A stretch of 64,000 bases of DNA from an uncultured Mediterraneibacter sp. (GTDB taxonomy: Bacteria; Bacillota; Clostridia; Lachnospirales; Lachnospiraceae), in assembly GCA_944381495.1 (NCBI GenBank), contig CALWLJ010000003.1, positions 1 through 64,000 on the forward strand, read 5' to 3'. Below are positions 1 through 8,806 of the stretch, piece after piece (position 1 is the stretch's first letter; each line of letters begins with the position of its first letter). The notes under the pieces were generated by a model that did not search any database, was not told where the DNA came from, and saw nothing but the letters and a program-made list of their open reading frames with translations. The position numbers and the translations under genes are program-made.

Positions 1-2
1 AT

Positions 3-77
3 GCACTAATAAACCATACTTTTTTGCCGGATAAATCAAGCATCAACATGGATTATGCCGGTGGGAAAGTTGAGTAA
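3..77 (+). other. Possible 3' end of a plus-strand gene cut by the window edge
   Basis: Frame 3 is open from the left edge to a TAA at 75-77 and ends in ...NMDYAGGKVE. A strong hairpin starts about ten bases after that stop, as expected at the end of a transcription unit. Only about 24 codons are visible and no family can be recognised, so this may equally be non-coding sequence. Confidence 0.25.
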
Positions 78-86
78 ATAATAATC

Positions 87-128
87 AGAAGAAGCGCGGA
101 CCACCTGACCGGGGTCCGCGCTTCTTCT
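87..128. terminator. Perfect 16-bp stem hairpin, probable bidirectional terminator
   Basis: The arms at 87-102 and 113-128 are exact reverse complements (AGAAGAAGCGCGGACC and its partner) around a 10-nt loop. It sits 43 bases past the stop of the minus-strand isomerase. T-rich sequence follows only weakly on either side. Confidence 0.7.
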
Positions 129-171
129 GTTTGGGTTGAAAGTTATATCAATTAATTTCAGAAAGGCATAT

Positions 172-1590
172 TTATCTTGTGACGATATCAACCGGTACGT
201 TGAAGATCTTGGCTACCTTCAGGATCGTGTCGATATGTCTGCCCGTAGCGGCTGCAAAATGATGGGTTGGGCCGCATTCGCTCCAGCGGGTCACGAACTC
301 TCTTGCGCCGCAGGAGAAGCGGGTTCTCATGTTGGTATCTCCGAAGGAGAGGATCTTTCCTTCCTCGTTGACGCCTTCTGCCACAACGAACTTGAAGTTT
401 CCATTGCCGTCCTGTGTGATGGCAAGGTATGTGACCGGGCCTGTATACGGATAGAACTGAGTCAGATATCCGCCGCCTGTTTTGCCGTGGAAAACTTTTA
501 CAATCTTCATGGTAGGTTTCTTGCAGGAAATGTCTGCATCGCCGGATCCGCTGTGTCCGATGATGGCGATATCGTCGTTGAAGTCAATAGAGTACATTTC
601 CGCCAGCTGGCCGGTTCCTGAGATGGTCTTCAGGATGCTCATGGCCATGGCAACCTTCATGTCTCCTTCTACAGCGCAGGCGGTTCCCTGCTTGATAAGC
701 ATGGAGAAAGCGGGAATGAGCATACTGTCAAGGACGCCAGCCTTGCCTGTAGCAAATCCGTCATAGTGAGAAGCGATCAGGCCCAGTTTCTCTGTCTTGA
801 CCCACTGCTCGAAAGCTACAACATATTTCGCCATCTCCCATACTTCCTCGATGCTTCCGCCCCCTTCGATATCAAATGTATCCAGGATATCCTGTGCTTT
901 TGCACGGATGGCGTCCTCATCGGTAATGTCGTCGGCGATGGCCCACATCTTCTCCCAGTCAAACTGCTTGGTGTACAGGTGCATTCTTCTGTACAGGTTG
1001 GACTCGTCAATGTAGAGATCCATCATACCCGGATACGGTCTGCCGATCTGAGCAATGTTTGTGTCGCGGAATCTTCTTCTTGTCTGAGCTGCGCGGCACC
1101 ACTCGTCGATCTCTTTCTGAACGCCCGGATCTCCGCCTTCTACAACACCGGTGATGACTGCGTGGCGCTTTCCGTAACGCTCCAGATCCGCTACCATTTC
1201 TCCAACGGCGCCGCATGCATAGCCTTCGCCAAGCCATGTCGCGATGTCTGTGTGATCATAGTCCAGCGCTTTCAGCTTCTGGATATTTACAAGCACTACC
1301 GGCACATCCAGGTCTTTTACAGCGGGAAGCATATTGTAGGATGTAGCGTATGTAAGAAGCTGGAGGAATACCAGGTCTACATCTGCCGCGCGGAACTTGT
1401 CGCCGGCTTCCTGGGCCTGCTCCTTCGTAGTTACCATTCCGCCGTCAATGATCTCAACGGTGTCCGGAATGGTCTTCTTGAAAGCGTCATACTGTGCCTC
1501 GAACTCCGGCACCAGTGAGGGGAACTGGGGCAGATAAGCGCCCAGTGCGATGGAAAATACTCCGATTCTTGCTTTTGTTTCAACTAACAT
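172..1590 (-). CDS. L-fucose/L-arabinose isomerase-family sugar isomerase
   Basis: A 472-residue cytoplasmic protein resembling the L-fucose/L-arabinose isomerase fold family, which interconverts an aldose and a ketose with a divalent metal. It starts at an ATG preceded by AAAGGAG ten bases upstream. The N-terminal part looks Rossmann-like (RIGVFSIALGAYLPQFPSL) and the C-terminal part contains the conserved-looking GHSGSGDADISCKKP stretch. It lies downstream of rhamnulokinase in the same direction and ends at a terminator hairpin. That context suggests it supplies the ketose for the kinase (L-rhamnose to L-rhamnulose, or L-fucose to L-fuculose). The sequence is not classical RhaA, so the substrate is inferred from the neighbour. 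Confidence 0.75.
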   Translation of the reverse strand: MLVETKARIGVFSIALGAYLPQFPSLVPEFEAQYDAFKKTIPDTVEIIDGGMVTTKEQAQEAGDKFRAADVDLVFLQLLTYATSYNMLPAVKDLDVPVVLVNIQKLKALDYDHTDIATWLGEGYACGAVGEMVADLERYGKRHAVITGVVEGGDPGVQKEIDEWCRAAQTRRRFRDTNIAQIGRPYPGMMDLYIDESNLYRRMHLYTKQFDWEKMWAIADDITDEDAIRAKAQDILDTFDIEGGGSIEEVWEMAKYVVAFEQWVKTEKLGLIASHYDGFATGKAGVLDSMLIPAFSMLIKQGTACAVEGDMKVAMAMSILKTISGTGQLAEMYSIDFNDDIAIIGHSGSGDADISCKKPTMKIVKVFHGKTGGGYLTQFYPYTGPVTYLAITQDGNGNFKFVVAEGVNEEGKILSFGDTNMRTRFSCGAREFVTRWSECGPTHHFAAATGRHIDTILKVAKIFNVPVDIVTR

Positions 1591-1779
1591 GATCGTACGC
1601 TCCTTTTCTCTACGTTTTTTATCTCTATTTTTCTTGTATCTTTGTTTTGGCTTGTGTCTACATTTTCTTTTTATCTGTTTTTTCTATATTACATATTCCG
1701 CGTTTCCGATATTCCATATTCTTCACCTTTCCCTGGACAGCTCCGCGGTTATAATTTTGTTTTTAATCTTCCCGATTTT

Positions 1780-3186
1780 TCACTCTTCCGGGCGGTAAAT
1801 TGCCACGCCGAAGGACCTGCCGATGCATGTCCGGGCCTCGGAAAGGCTGGTGAACACGCCGTCGTGAAGCATCTGTACCGCAATGTTTCCGATCGCCGTC
1901 GCCTCGGAGGGGCCTGCTGAGACGTTCTTCCCTGTGTACCGGGCTGTCAGACGGTTCAGATAATCGGCGTTGGATCCGCCACCCACCACATAAATGGTGC
2001 TGTATTTTCTTCCGGTAATCTGCTGGATCTCCTCCGCGGTATCGCCATAGCATTTAGCTAGGCTGTTGTAGATCACAGACGCGATCTCTCCAGGTGTCTC
2101 AGGCACCTGCTGGTCTGTATCCCGGCAGAACTTCTGCACTGCTTCGATCATGCTCTGGGGGGCAAGGAAGCAGTCATCGTTGCAGTCCACAAGAGAGGGG
2201 ATCGTCTCGTGGGAAGCCATTTCACAGATCTGGGCAAAGGACAGATCCTCCTGGAACTCCTTCTTCACAGACTGGATCATCCACAGTCCCATAATATTTT
2301 TCAGGAACCGGAACCGGTGGTCGTAACCGCCTTCATTTGTAAAGTTGGCCTTCATGGCCTCCATAGAGCAGTCCGCCTCTTTCCGTTCAATGCCCATCAG
2401 CGACCAGGTGCCGGAGCTTATATAAAGTGCGTCATCATCGTTGGTGGGCACAGCCAGTACCGCGCTTCCGGTATCGTGAGTAGCAGGAAGAACAACGGTA
2501 CAGTTGAATCCTACCTCTTTCCGGATCTCCTCCGTGAACTCTCCTACTACCGTTCCCGGCATGGAGACAGGAAGGAACATATTCCGGTTATAGCCCAGCT
2601 TGTCGATCAGCTCATAATCCCACTCATTTGTCACCGGATCCACCAGCTGTCCGGTGGTGGCGTTTGTGTACTCGTTTTTCTTCACGCCGGTCAGCAGGAA
2701 GTTGAAATAGTCCGGGATCATGAGGAATGTCTCCGCCTGCTCCAGATATTCCGGGTTATTCTTTTTCACTGCCATCAGCTGGTACACGGTGTTGAAGATC
2801 TGCTTCTGGATGCCGGTGCGTGCGTACAGATCATCCTGAGAAATGATCTTGTATACTTCCTCATCCATTCCTTCTGTACGGCTGTCACGGTATCCCACGG
2901 TCTCACCAAGGATCCGGTCATTCTGATCCAGAAGGACGTAATCCACAGCCCATGTATCAATCCCCATAGTGGAAGGGATCTTCCCCAGTTCCCCGCACTT
3001 TTTCAGACCGTTTTTGATCTCGGTGAAGAGGCGCTCCACGTCCCAGCAGAGTGTGCCGTTCCGATTGTCCATGCCATTTGGGAAACGGTATACTTCCTCA
3101 AGGATCATCTTCCCGTCTTCCATATGTGCCAGGATATGCCTTCCGCTGGACGCTCCGATGTCCACAGCCAGATAATATCGTTCCAT
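1780..3186 (-). CDS. rhaB: Rhamnulokinase (FGGY family)
   Basis: A 468-residue FGGY-family sugar kinase. The N-terminal phosphate loop reads LAVDIGASSGRHI, followed by MGIDTWAVDYVLLD and the YRDSRTEGM segment, all typical of RhaB. The C-terminal ATP-binding motif is YVVGGGSNADYLN. It would phosphorylate L-rhamnulose to L-rhamnulose-1-phosphate in the cytoplasm. The ribosome site AAAAGGAGG precedes the ATG. No rhamnulose-1-phosphate aldolase is present in the window. The gene is the first of a two-gene unit with the isomerase, separated by 189 bp of T/C-rich sequence (plus strand) in which I see no gene. Confidence 0.85.
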   Translation of the reverse strand: MERYYLAVDIGASSGRHILAHMEDGKMILEEVYRFPNGMDNRNGTLCWDVERLFTEIKNGLKKCGELGKIPSTMGIDTWAVDYVLLDQNDRILGETVGYRDSRTEGMDEEVYKIISQDDLYARTGIQKQIFNTVYQLMAVKKNNPEYLEQAETFLMIPDYFNFLLTGVKKNEYTNATTGQLVDPVTNEWDYELIDKLGYNRNMFLPVSMPGTVVGEFTEEIRKEVGFNCTVVLPATHDTGSAVLAVPTNDDDALYISSGTWSLMGIERKEADCSMEAMKANFTNEGGYDHRFRFLKNIMGLWMIQSVKKEFQEDLSFAQICEMASHETIPSLVDCNDDCFLAPQSMIEAVQKFCRDTDQQVPETPGEIASVIYNSLAKCYGDTAEEIQQITGRKYSTIYVVGGGSNADYLNRLTARYTGKNVSAGPSEATAIGNIAVQMLHDGVFTSLSEARTCIGRSFGVAIYRPEE

Positions 3187-3231
3187 CTGAATTCCTCCTT
3201 TTAGTGTTTTGTTCTGTAACGCTTTAGGATT

Positions 3232-3260
3232 ATTATAGTTTGCGAGAACCAGCAGAAAAA
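3232..3260 (-). promoter_or_regulatory. Candidate promoter of the rhaB-isomerase unit
   Basis: On the minus strand a perfect -10 TATAAT lies at 3232-3237, about 50 bases before the rhaB ATG and just after the GH105 terminator. The -35 at a 17-bp spacing is only T-rich (TTTTTC), so activation by a regulator is plausible. Confidence 0.4.
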
Positions 3261-3272
3261 GGTCGCTGTTTA

Positions 3273-3324
3273 CAAAAAACAGGAACCTTATTTGCAGTTT
3301 TGGAGCAAAATAAGGTTCCTGTTT
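3273..3324 (-). terminator. Rho-independent terminator after the GH105 gene
   Basis: The arms AAACAGGAACCTTATTTGC (3277-3295) and GCAAAATAAGGTTCCTGTTT (3305-3324) pair with one bulge. On the minus strand the stem runs into TTTTTTG. It separates GH105 from rhaB. Confidence 0.8.
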
Positions 3325-3374
3325 GCAGTTTGAACAAAAAATATTCTTCTGTTTTGTACAAAATCACGAATTGA

Positions 3375-4502
3375 TCAGTTTTCCGCCAGCTTCAATGCTT
3401 CCGCAAGGGCAAGAATGGTCAGGGACTGTCCGTAGGCCATGGGGGCGATGAGGATGTTCTTGTAGTGATCCGCATCATATCCCATACCTGTGCCGCCGGA
3501 GACATTCAGCACTGTGCCGTCCTCGTCGATATTTTTCAGGATCGCCTGTACTGCCTTTTCCGCACATTCCAGATAGGAGTCGTCCAGGATTCCCATGCGG
3601 ATTCCCTTCATGATTCCTGCCGCGATGGCAGCGGAGCCGGACACTTCCACGTAGCTGGAGGGGTCTGTAAGTACCGTGTGCCACAGGCCGCCCTTGTCCT
3701 GAAGCTCTTTCAGCTTCTTTACCTGAGCTTTGTATGTATCAATGATAAATGTTTTTACCCCTGCGTTCAGCGTTCCGCGGAACATATCAACATAGTCCAG
3801 GATACCCAGTGTGAACCAGCTGTTTCCCCGGCACCAGAAAATGCCGCCGAAGTTATCCATCCGGTTGAAGGACCAGCCGTGATAGAACAGCCCGGTGTGT
3901 GTGTCGTACAGATACTTGATGTGCATGAGCACCTGGTGGATGGACTCGTCGATCCAATCCTGTCTCTTATATTTCTGTCCCATTTTGTTCAGGAAGAGAA
4001 CAGTCATGAACAGCGTGTCGATCCACATCTCGCTCTCATTGAGACGGACCCCCTGCCGGTCGCCGTTGGCGCTGGTCACATGCTGGAAGCCGCCTTCCTT
4101 TGTGCGTGGAATGCAGTTCATGAGCCAGTCCGCCCAGTCCAGGCAGAGATTCTCAAATTCTTTGTCATTGTACCACTCGTTGAGCTCTACAAGAGTAAGC
4201 AGCGGCGTAGTCGTATTGATATTTCTGGACGGAAGCCCGTCGGCAATATTTTTCTTAAACCAGTTATAAAGGAACTCTTTGTAGTCTTCATTTCCCTGAT
4301 ATTTCATAATCTTCAGCAGACCGTAGAGTCCCACTCCCTGGGGCCAGTCCCACTCGGCGATGCCGAAATCCCGGCGGAAAAAACCAATGGCCTCTCCGCC
4401 CTCCTTGAGTTCATCCTCGTTGTCCGGGCCGCCCAGATTCATCAGCTTCTCAATAACCAGGGACAGCTTTTTTTCAATCTGTTCTTTTTTCACGTTTTTC
4501 AT
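3375..4502 (-). CDS. GH105 unsaturated rhamnogalacturonyl hydrolase (YteR/YesR type)
   Basis: About 375 residues, close to the usual GH105 length, forming an (alpha/alpha)6 barrel. The signature region is FWCRGNSWFTLGILDYVDM. There is no signal peptide, so it acts in the cytoplasm on imported rhamnogalacturonan-lyase products, releasing the 4,5-unsaturated galacturonate that feeds KduI. The reading frame extends upstream to a TTG at 4538. I prefer the ATG at 4502 (MKNVKKEQIEKKL), but neither start has a convincing ribosome site. It is divergent from an AraC regulator, which is the natural candidate for its control, and it has its own terminator. Confidence 0.85.
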   Translation of the reverse strand: MKNVKKEQIEKKLSLVIEKLMNLGGPDNEDELKEGGEAIGFFRRDFGIAEWDWPQGVGLYGLLKIMKYQGNEDYKEFLYNWFKKNIADGLPSRNINTTTPLLTLVELNEWYNDKEFENLCLDWADWLMNCIPRTKEGGFQHVTSANGDRQGVRLNESEMWIDTLFMTVLFLNKMGQKYKRQDWIDESIHQVLMHIKYLYDTHTGLFYHGWSFNRMDNFGGIFWCRGNSWFTLGILDYVDMFRGTLNAGVKTFIIDTYKAQVKKLKELQDKGGLWHTVLTDPSSYVEVSGSAAIAAGIMKGIRMGILDDSYLECAEKAVQAILKNIDEDGTVLNVSGGTGMGYDADHYKNILIAPMAYGQSLTILALAEALKLAEN

Positions 4503-4681
4503 ATTCTTCACCCGCGCAGGATACGCAAACCTTTCCAATAGATTTTTAGCCTTTCTTTTTTCGATGCCGGAGATTCTCTTTTCTCTGGCATCTTTTCATA
4601 TTATAATTTATAATCATACTACGTTGATTTTTCAACCTTATTTCATGTACTTGTCGAATATTGACAGGAAGGAAGTGGAAT

Positions 4682-5587
4682 ATGGATACCATTCTTTATT
4701 ATTCCGAAATGGACGGGATCTCCCTGGAGCATCTCAGACGCTCCAACGGATATGACATGCGCTCCAATCATTTTCACAATGAATACGAGATCTACTATCT
4801 GGAGGAGGGTGAGCGCATCTTCTTCTTTAATAACCGCGCCTATCTTGTCCGGCCCGGCAGTCTGATCCTGGTGGACTCCAACATGATCCACATGACTCAC
4901 TCCGTGCCCGACGACCAGATCGGTTACACCCGGATCATCCTGTATGTGGACCGCAGCAGAGTGCGGGAGTTTGACCGGATGTTCCCCCATCTGGATCTGG
5001 AACTCTTTATGAAAGAGCACTACGGAGTCTACGAACTCCGTCCGGACCAGCAGGAACATTTTCTCTCCATGTGCCGCGTCCTGAAGCATGAACTGGACCA
5101 GCGGGGGAGGAATTCCACCGTTATGGTAGAGACGGAGATCATCCGTTACTTTATCGGATTCATGCGGGAGATGAAGAACGAAACTCCCATCCAGGCCCAG
5201 ATCTCCACTCAGAAGAGCGGGAAGTACCAGACCATCTACGCCATAGCCGACTATATCACCGACCACTACTCGGAGCCCATATCCCTGGACCGGCTGGCTT
5301 CGGAGTTCTTCCTGAGCAAGTTCTACCTGAGCCGCTCCTTCAAGGAGGTCACCGGATACGGGGTCAATGAGTATGTCAATATCTTAAGGACAAAAAGAGC
5401 CAAGCAGCTTTTAGAGGAGACCTCCCTGAGCATTTCTGACATTGCTCTGGAGGTGGGCTATGAAAGCATAACCTATTTTGAAAAGGTCTTCAAGACTTAC
5501 ATGGCCGTGTCTCCTCTGAAATACCGCAAGACTCTGAACGGGATCACATTTCAGAACCCAATCACTCCAGAAGACCCAGCACAGTAG
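4682..5587 (+). CDS. AraC-family transcriptional regulator
   Basis: A 301-residue regulator with an N-terminal cupin sensor (RSNHFHNEYEIYYLEEGER, then LVRPGSLILVDSNMIH) and two C-terminal HTH motifs over about residues 195-290 (LDRLASEFFLSKFYLSRSFK and ISDIALEVGYESITYFEKVF). The ATG at 4682 has AGGAAGG eight bases upstream and is preferred over the upstream TTG at 4661. It diverges from GH105 across 179 bp and its last 26 bases overlap the convergent dctM gene. It probably activates the pectin-side genes in response to an unsaturated uronide or rhamnose compound (inference). Confidence 0.88.
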   Translation: MDTILYYSEMDGISLEHLRRSNGYDMRSNHFHNEYEIYYLEEGERIFFFNNRAYLVRPGSLILVDSNMIHMTHSVPDDQIGYTRIILYVDRSRVREFDRMFPHLDLELFMKEHYGVYELRPDQQEHFLSMCRVLKHELDQRGRNSTVMVETEIIRYFIGFMREMKNETPIQAQISTQKSGKYQTIYAIADYITDHYSEPISLDRLASEFFLSKFYLSRSFKEVTGYGVNEYVNILRTKRAKQLLEETSLSISDIALEVGYESITYFEKVFKTYMAVSPLKYRKTLNGITFQNPITPEDPAQ

Positions 5588-6869
5588 GCAGCCAGGTACT
5601 CAGCGCCGGTATGTAGGTCACAAGCATCAGTCCTACAAAGATAGCTGCATACAGCGGGATCAGACGTTTCATGACGTCCTCGACCTGAAGCTTGGCGACA
5701 CTGCATCCCACGAAAAGAACGTTTCCTACCGGCGGTGTGATCGTTCCCACGGAAAGGTTCATTACCATCATAACGCCGAAGTGGATGGGATCCATACCAA
5801 AGCTGGATACAATGGGCATGAAGATCGGTGTAAAGATCAGAAGCGCCGGAGCCATGTCCATGAATGTTCCTACAAAGAGCAGGAAGATGTTCAGGATCAG
5901 GAGGATCACGATCTTGTTGTCGGAGATTCCAAGCACCAGGGCGCTGATTGCCTCCGGAAGTCCGGTGAAGGACATAACAAAGGACAGCACGGAGGAAGCT
6001 CCGATGATCAGCATGACGATGGTTGTCATGATCGCTGTATCTACGAAGATCTTCGGGATCTCGCTTAATTTAATGGTTCTGTATACGCACACAGACAGGA
6101 TAAATGCATAGGCAACTGCCACTGCGGACGCCTCTGTAGGTGTGAAGTAACCGGAGAGGATACCTCCGATGATGATCACGATAAGGAACAGGCTGGGGAT
6201 GGCTTCCCAGATCGTCCGAAGCACGATTTTCACTGTCAGCTTGTCTCTCTTGATCACGTAGCCGTGTTTCCTGCCATAGATAAATGCAACTACCATACAC
6301 AGTGCCGCCCACAGAAGTCCCGGGATCCATCCGGCCATGAACAGAGCCGCTACGGATGCGCCGCCGCTGGCAGCGGAAAATACGATAAATGCTGTGGTGG
6401 GCGGGATCAGCTGTCCTACCGGAGCTGTGGCAATGTTGACTGCCGCTGAGAATCCGTCGTCATATCCCTGTTCTTTTTCCAGGGGAAGCATAACGCCGCC
6501 GATTGCTGTAGCTGCCGCGATACCGGAACCGGAAAGAGATCCGAACATGGCATTTCCGGCGATGTTGGTCAGAGCCAGGGACCCCGGTACTTTACCAAGT
6601 ACAAGCATTGCAAGGTTGATCAGTCTCTTCGCGATACCGCCGCTGCTCATGAGCAGACCGGCCAGAATGAAGAACGGGACCGCGATCAGCGAGAAACTGT
6701 CAATACCGCTTACCATTCTCTGGGCAGAGACGAAGGCTCCGAATCCCGGTGAAAGGAATGCCACGATGGCTACAAGGGCTGCAACGATGATACTGTATGA
6801 TACGGGCACACTGAATGCCAGCATCAGGAAAAATACGATGACCAGAAGGATTGCTGCCTGTATTTCCAT
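5562..6869 (-). CDS. dctM: TRAP transporter large permease (DctM/SiaQM-M type)
   Basis: A 435-residue integral membrane protein with about 12 hydrophobic segments, the normal length for TRAP large subunits. Characteristic segments are VPFFILAGLLMSSGGIAKRL, the first hairpin region NAMFGSLSGSGIAAATAIGG and the second ATAPVGQLIPPTTAFIVFSA. It uses an ion gradient to import the ligand delivered by DctP. It starts directly after the stop of dctQ. The substrate is probably a uronate or unsaturated uronide, judged from the surrounding kdu and GH105 genes. Confidence 0.92.
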   Translation of the reverse strand: MEIQAAILLVIVFFLMLAFSVPVSYSIIVAALVAIVAFLSPGFGAFVSAQRMVSGIDSFSLIAVPFFILAGLLMSSGGIAKRLINLAMLVLGKVPGSLALTNIAGNAMFGSLSGSGIAAATAIGGVMLPLEKEQGYDDGFSAAVNIATAPVGQLIPPTTAFIVFSAASGGASVAALFMAGWIPGLLWAALCMVVAFIYGRKHGYVIKRDKLTVKIVLRTIWEAIPSLFLIVIIIGGILSGYFTPTEASAVAVAYAFILSVCVYRTIKLSEIPKIFVDTAIMTTIVMLIIGASSVLSFVMSFTGLPEAISALVLGISDNKIVILLILNIFLLFVGTFMDMAPALLIFTPIFMPIVSSFGMDPIHFGVMMVMNLSVGTITPPVGNVLFVGCSVAKLQVEDVMKRLIPLYAAIFVGLMLVTYIPALSTWLPTVLGLLE

Positions 6870-7349
6870 TTATTTTCCCTCCTTTAACTCTTTGAATTCC
6901 TTGATATCATTAACAATGTTGTTGATGCAGTAGAACAGTGTCAGGACTCCGCTGATCGGGATGCAGACATAGTAGATCTGCATGGGAAGCTGCAGGGACG
7001 CAGAGATCTGTCCCGCGGAGTTTGCCGTTACCATGATGCCTCCGATGATAAATACGGTCACGCAGAGGATCATGATCACGATCTCAATAAAGATCTTGTC
7101 GATCACTTTTCCCTTCGGGCTGAATCTTGCTGTCAGGACATTGATGGCAAGGTGGCTTCCCTGTCCGTAAGCATAGGGAGCGCCCAGCATGGTCAGCCAG
7201 ATCAGTGCATATCTTAAGAACTCTTCTGTCCAGCTGCTCGGGTCGTTCAGGATGAATCGTGTGATTACCTGCCAGCAGCAGCCCAGTACCATCAGAGCAA
7301 CCAGTACTGCGATCACCGAGCTCAGAAATTTATCTAATATCTTCATCAT
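6870..7349 (-). CDS. dctQ: TRAP transporter small permease
   Basis: A 159-residue protein with four predicted membrane segments, typical of DctQ. The motif WTEEFLRYALIWLTMLGAPY is characteristic of the family. Its ATG overlaps the dctP stop by four bases (ATGA), indicating coupled translation, and its stop is adjacent to the dctM start. It forms the membrane complex with DctM. Confidence 0.92.
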   Translation of the reverse strand: MMKILDKFLSSVIAVLVALMVLGCCWQVITRFILNDPSSWTEEFLRYALIWLTMLGAPYAYGQGSHLAINVLTARFSPKGKVIDKIFIEIVIMILCVTVFIIGGIMVTANSAGQISASLQLPMQIYYVCIPISGVLTLFYCINNIVNDIKEFKELKEGK

Positions 7350-8389
7350 TCATCCCCCTTTTCCACGCTATCCGCGCATGACTGGATATCTTCATACAGT
7401 GCCTTGTAGTCGTCGCCCTTTGCCTCGAACTCCTCATGCATGGGCTGCACTGCCTCGATAAATGCGGTCTTGTCAATATCTCTGTATACGGTCACGCCCT
7501 CGCCTTCCGCTTCTTCGATGGCGTCTTCCATCATCTGATTATATTTGGAAACGAAGTTGTCGTTCAGTTTCACAAGGCATTCTCTCAGATAATCCTGCTG
7601 CTCCGGACTCAGGCTGTCCCAGGTCTTCGTACTGATGATGTAGATATCCGGGGAGTACTGATGCTCTGTGTATGTATAGGACTTGACGATCTCTTCATGT
7701 TTGTCCACTGTCAGTGCCAGCTCTGTGTTCTCCGCTCCGTCTACGATTCCCTGCTGAAGGGATGTATAAGTCTCGCTTGAGGCCATGGATACCGGAGAGC
7801 CGCCCATGAGCTCGATCATCTCCATGGATGTGCTGCTGACCATGGCACGGATCTTTTTGCCCTTCAGTACGGAAGGATCCGTTACCGCGATATCGTCAAC
7901 CATATAAAAGTTTCTCGCGCCGTTTGCATAGTAGCCGATGGCAATGTACCCTTTGTCCCTTGTAGATTCGAACAGGTTCTGGATCTCTTTGCTGCTGGCC
8001 ATCGCCTCATAATAGTGTTCCTGATCTACAAACAGATATGGCAGAGAGAATACTCCGTAATTGTCCTCAAACTGTCCAAGTGTATTGGCGCTTACCTTTG
8101 CCATGTCCAGGATTCCCGCCTGGACCATCTCTACCAGTGATGTCTCGGATCCAAGGACCCCGCTGGGATACATGGTGACTTCCATGTTCATGGAATCGTC
8201 TTCAGCCACCAGATCTGTCAGATAATCGATTGTCTCTCCGATCTCTGAGTCTGCCGCCTGGCCGTGTGCCAGCCGGAGCTGTACTTTATCGCTGCTGTTT
8301 TCGGTCTTGACTGCTACAAAGGTATAGACAGCGATCACCGCAAGCACGGCAACAATGCCGGCACCGATTATTTTCTTCATTCCTTTCAT
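7346..8389 (-). CDS. dctP: TRAP transporter substrate-binding protein (DctP family)
   Basis: A 347-residue extracytoplasmic receptor. The start MKGMKKIIGAGIVAV has AAAGGAG upstream. The longer upstream reading frame has no ribosome site. Residues about 5-25 form a signal anchor without a lipobox cysteine, so the protein is probably membrane-tethered. Family motifs include LRLAHGQAADSEIGETIDYL near the N-terminus, GSETSLVEMVQAGILDMA and KGKKIRAMVSSTSMEMIELM. It is first in the dctPQM operon and captures an acidic sugar for import. The ligand is not determined by the sequence. Confidence 0.9.
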   Translation of the reverse strand: MKGMKKIIGAGIVAVLAVIAVYTFVAVKTENSSDKVQLRLAHGQAADSEIGETIDYLTDLVAEDDSMNMEVTMYPSGVLGSETSLVEMVQAGILDMAKVSANTLGQFEDNYGVFSLPYLFVDQEHYYEAMASSKEIQNLFESTRDKGYIAIGYYANGARNFYMVDDIAVTDPSVLKGKKIRAMVSSTSMEMIELMGGSPVSMASSETYTSLQQGIVDGAENTELALTVDKHEEIVKSYTYTEHQYSPDIYIISTKTWDSLSPEQQDYLRECLVKLNDNFVSKYNQMMEDAIEEAEGEGVTVYRDIDKTAFIEAVQPMHEEFEAKGDDYKALYEDIQSCADSVEKGDE

Positions 8390-8685
8390 AATCTCTTTCT
8401 CCTTTGAAGATATTATTTGATAAGGGGCCCTCTTTACAGTCATGAATATTAGCATATCCGGACAGGCGTTTCTCATACTTTCTTGCCTCCGAACGTATTT
8501 TTTCAAACTATCTTGTCCTTTTCCGGCATTTTTGATAATTTTGAGATTTCAAGTTGTGATTTCAGGGCAAATCGCACGAAAATGTAGTTTTATATTTTTC
8601 TCCCCTTTTCTTTTATGATATTTTCACGATATTTATCATCATTTTTTGTGCATATTGCACATTTCTTTTTTTGCTTAAAAAATAA
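8390..8685 (-). promoter_or_regulatory. AT-rich non-coding leader/promoter region of the TRAP operon
   Basis: About 300 bp without a gene between the kdu-side terminator and dctP. It is AT-rich and must hold the dctP promoter, but I find no convincing -35/-10 pair. An imperfect inverted repeat with a repeated GATATTT core lies near 8615-8640 and could be an operator. No riboswitch architecture was recognised. Confidence 0.4.
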
Positions 8686-8719
8686 AAAAAGAAGACCTGT
8701 CCCCGCAAGCCTTCTTTTT
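8686..8719 (-). terminator. Rho-independent terminator of the kduI-kduD operon
   Basis: AAAAAGAAG (8686-8694) pairs with CTTCTTTTT (8711-8719). Read on the minus strand the stem runs into TTTTTTTATTTTTT. It lies about 90 bases past the TIM-barrel gene. Confidence 0.85.
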
Positions 8720-8806
8720 CTGTGCAATATTTTATTTTTCACCGCAATATCTGTAAAAGCGCTCCGACCTGTAATCCCCGGGATTCATAGATGAATTCCG
8801 GCATCC

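Noticed and set aside
2209..3204. A 331-codon plus-strand open frame opposite rhaB
   Set aside because: Fully antisense to a clear FGGY kinase, with no recognisable motifs.
3465..4541. A 358-codon plus-strand open frame opposite GH105
   Set aside because: It lies fully antisense to a recognised glycosidase, has no domain signature, and reflects codon bias of the real gene.
8390..8685. A riboswitch in the leader of the TRAP operon
   Set aside because: The region is AT-rich with only short repeats; no conserved aptamer core or expression-platform terminator is visible before dctP.
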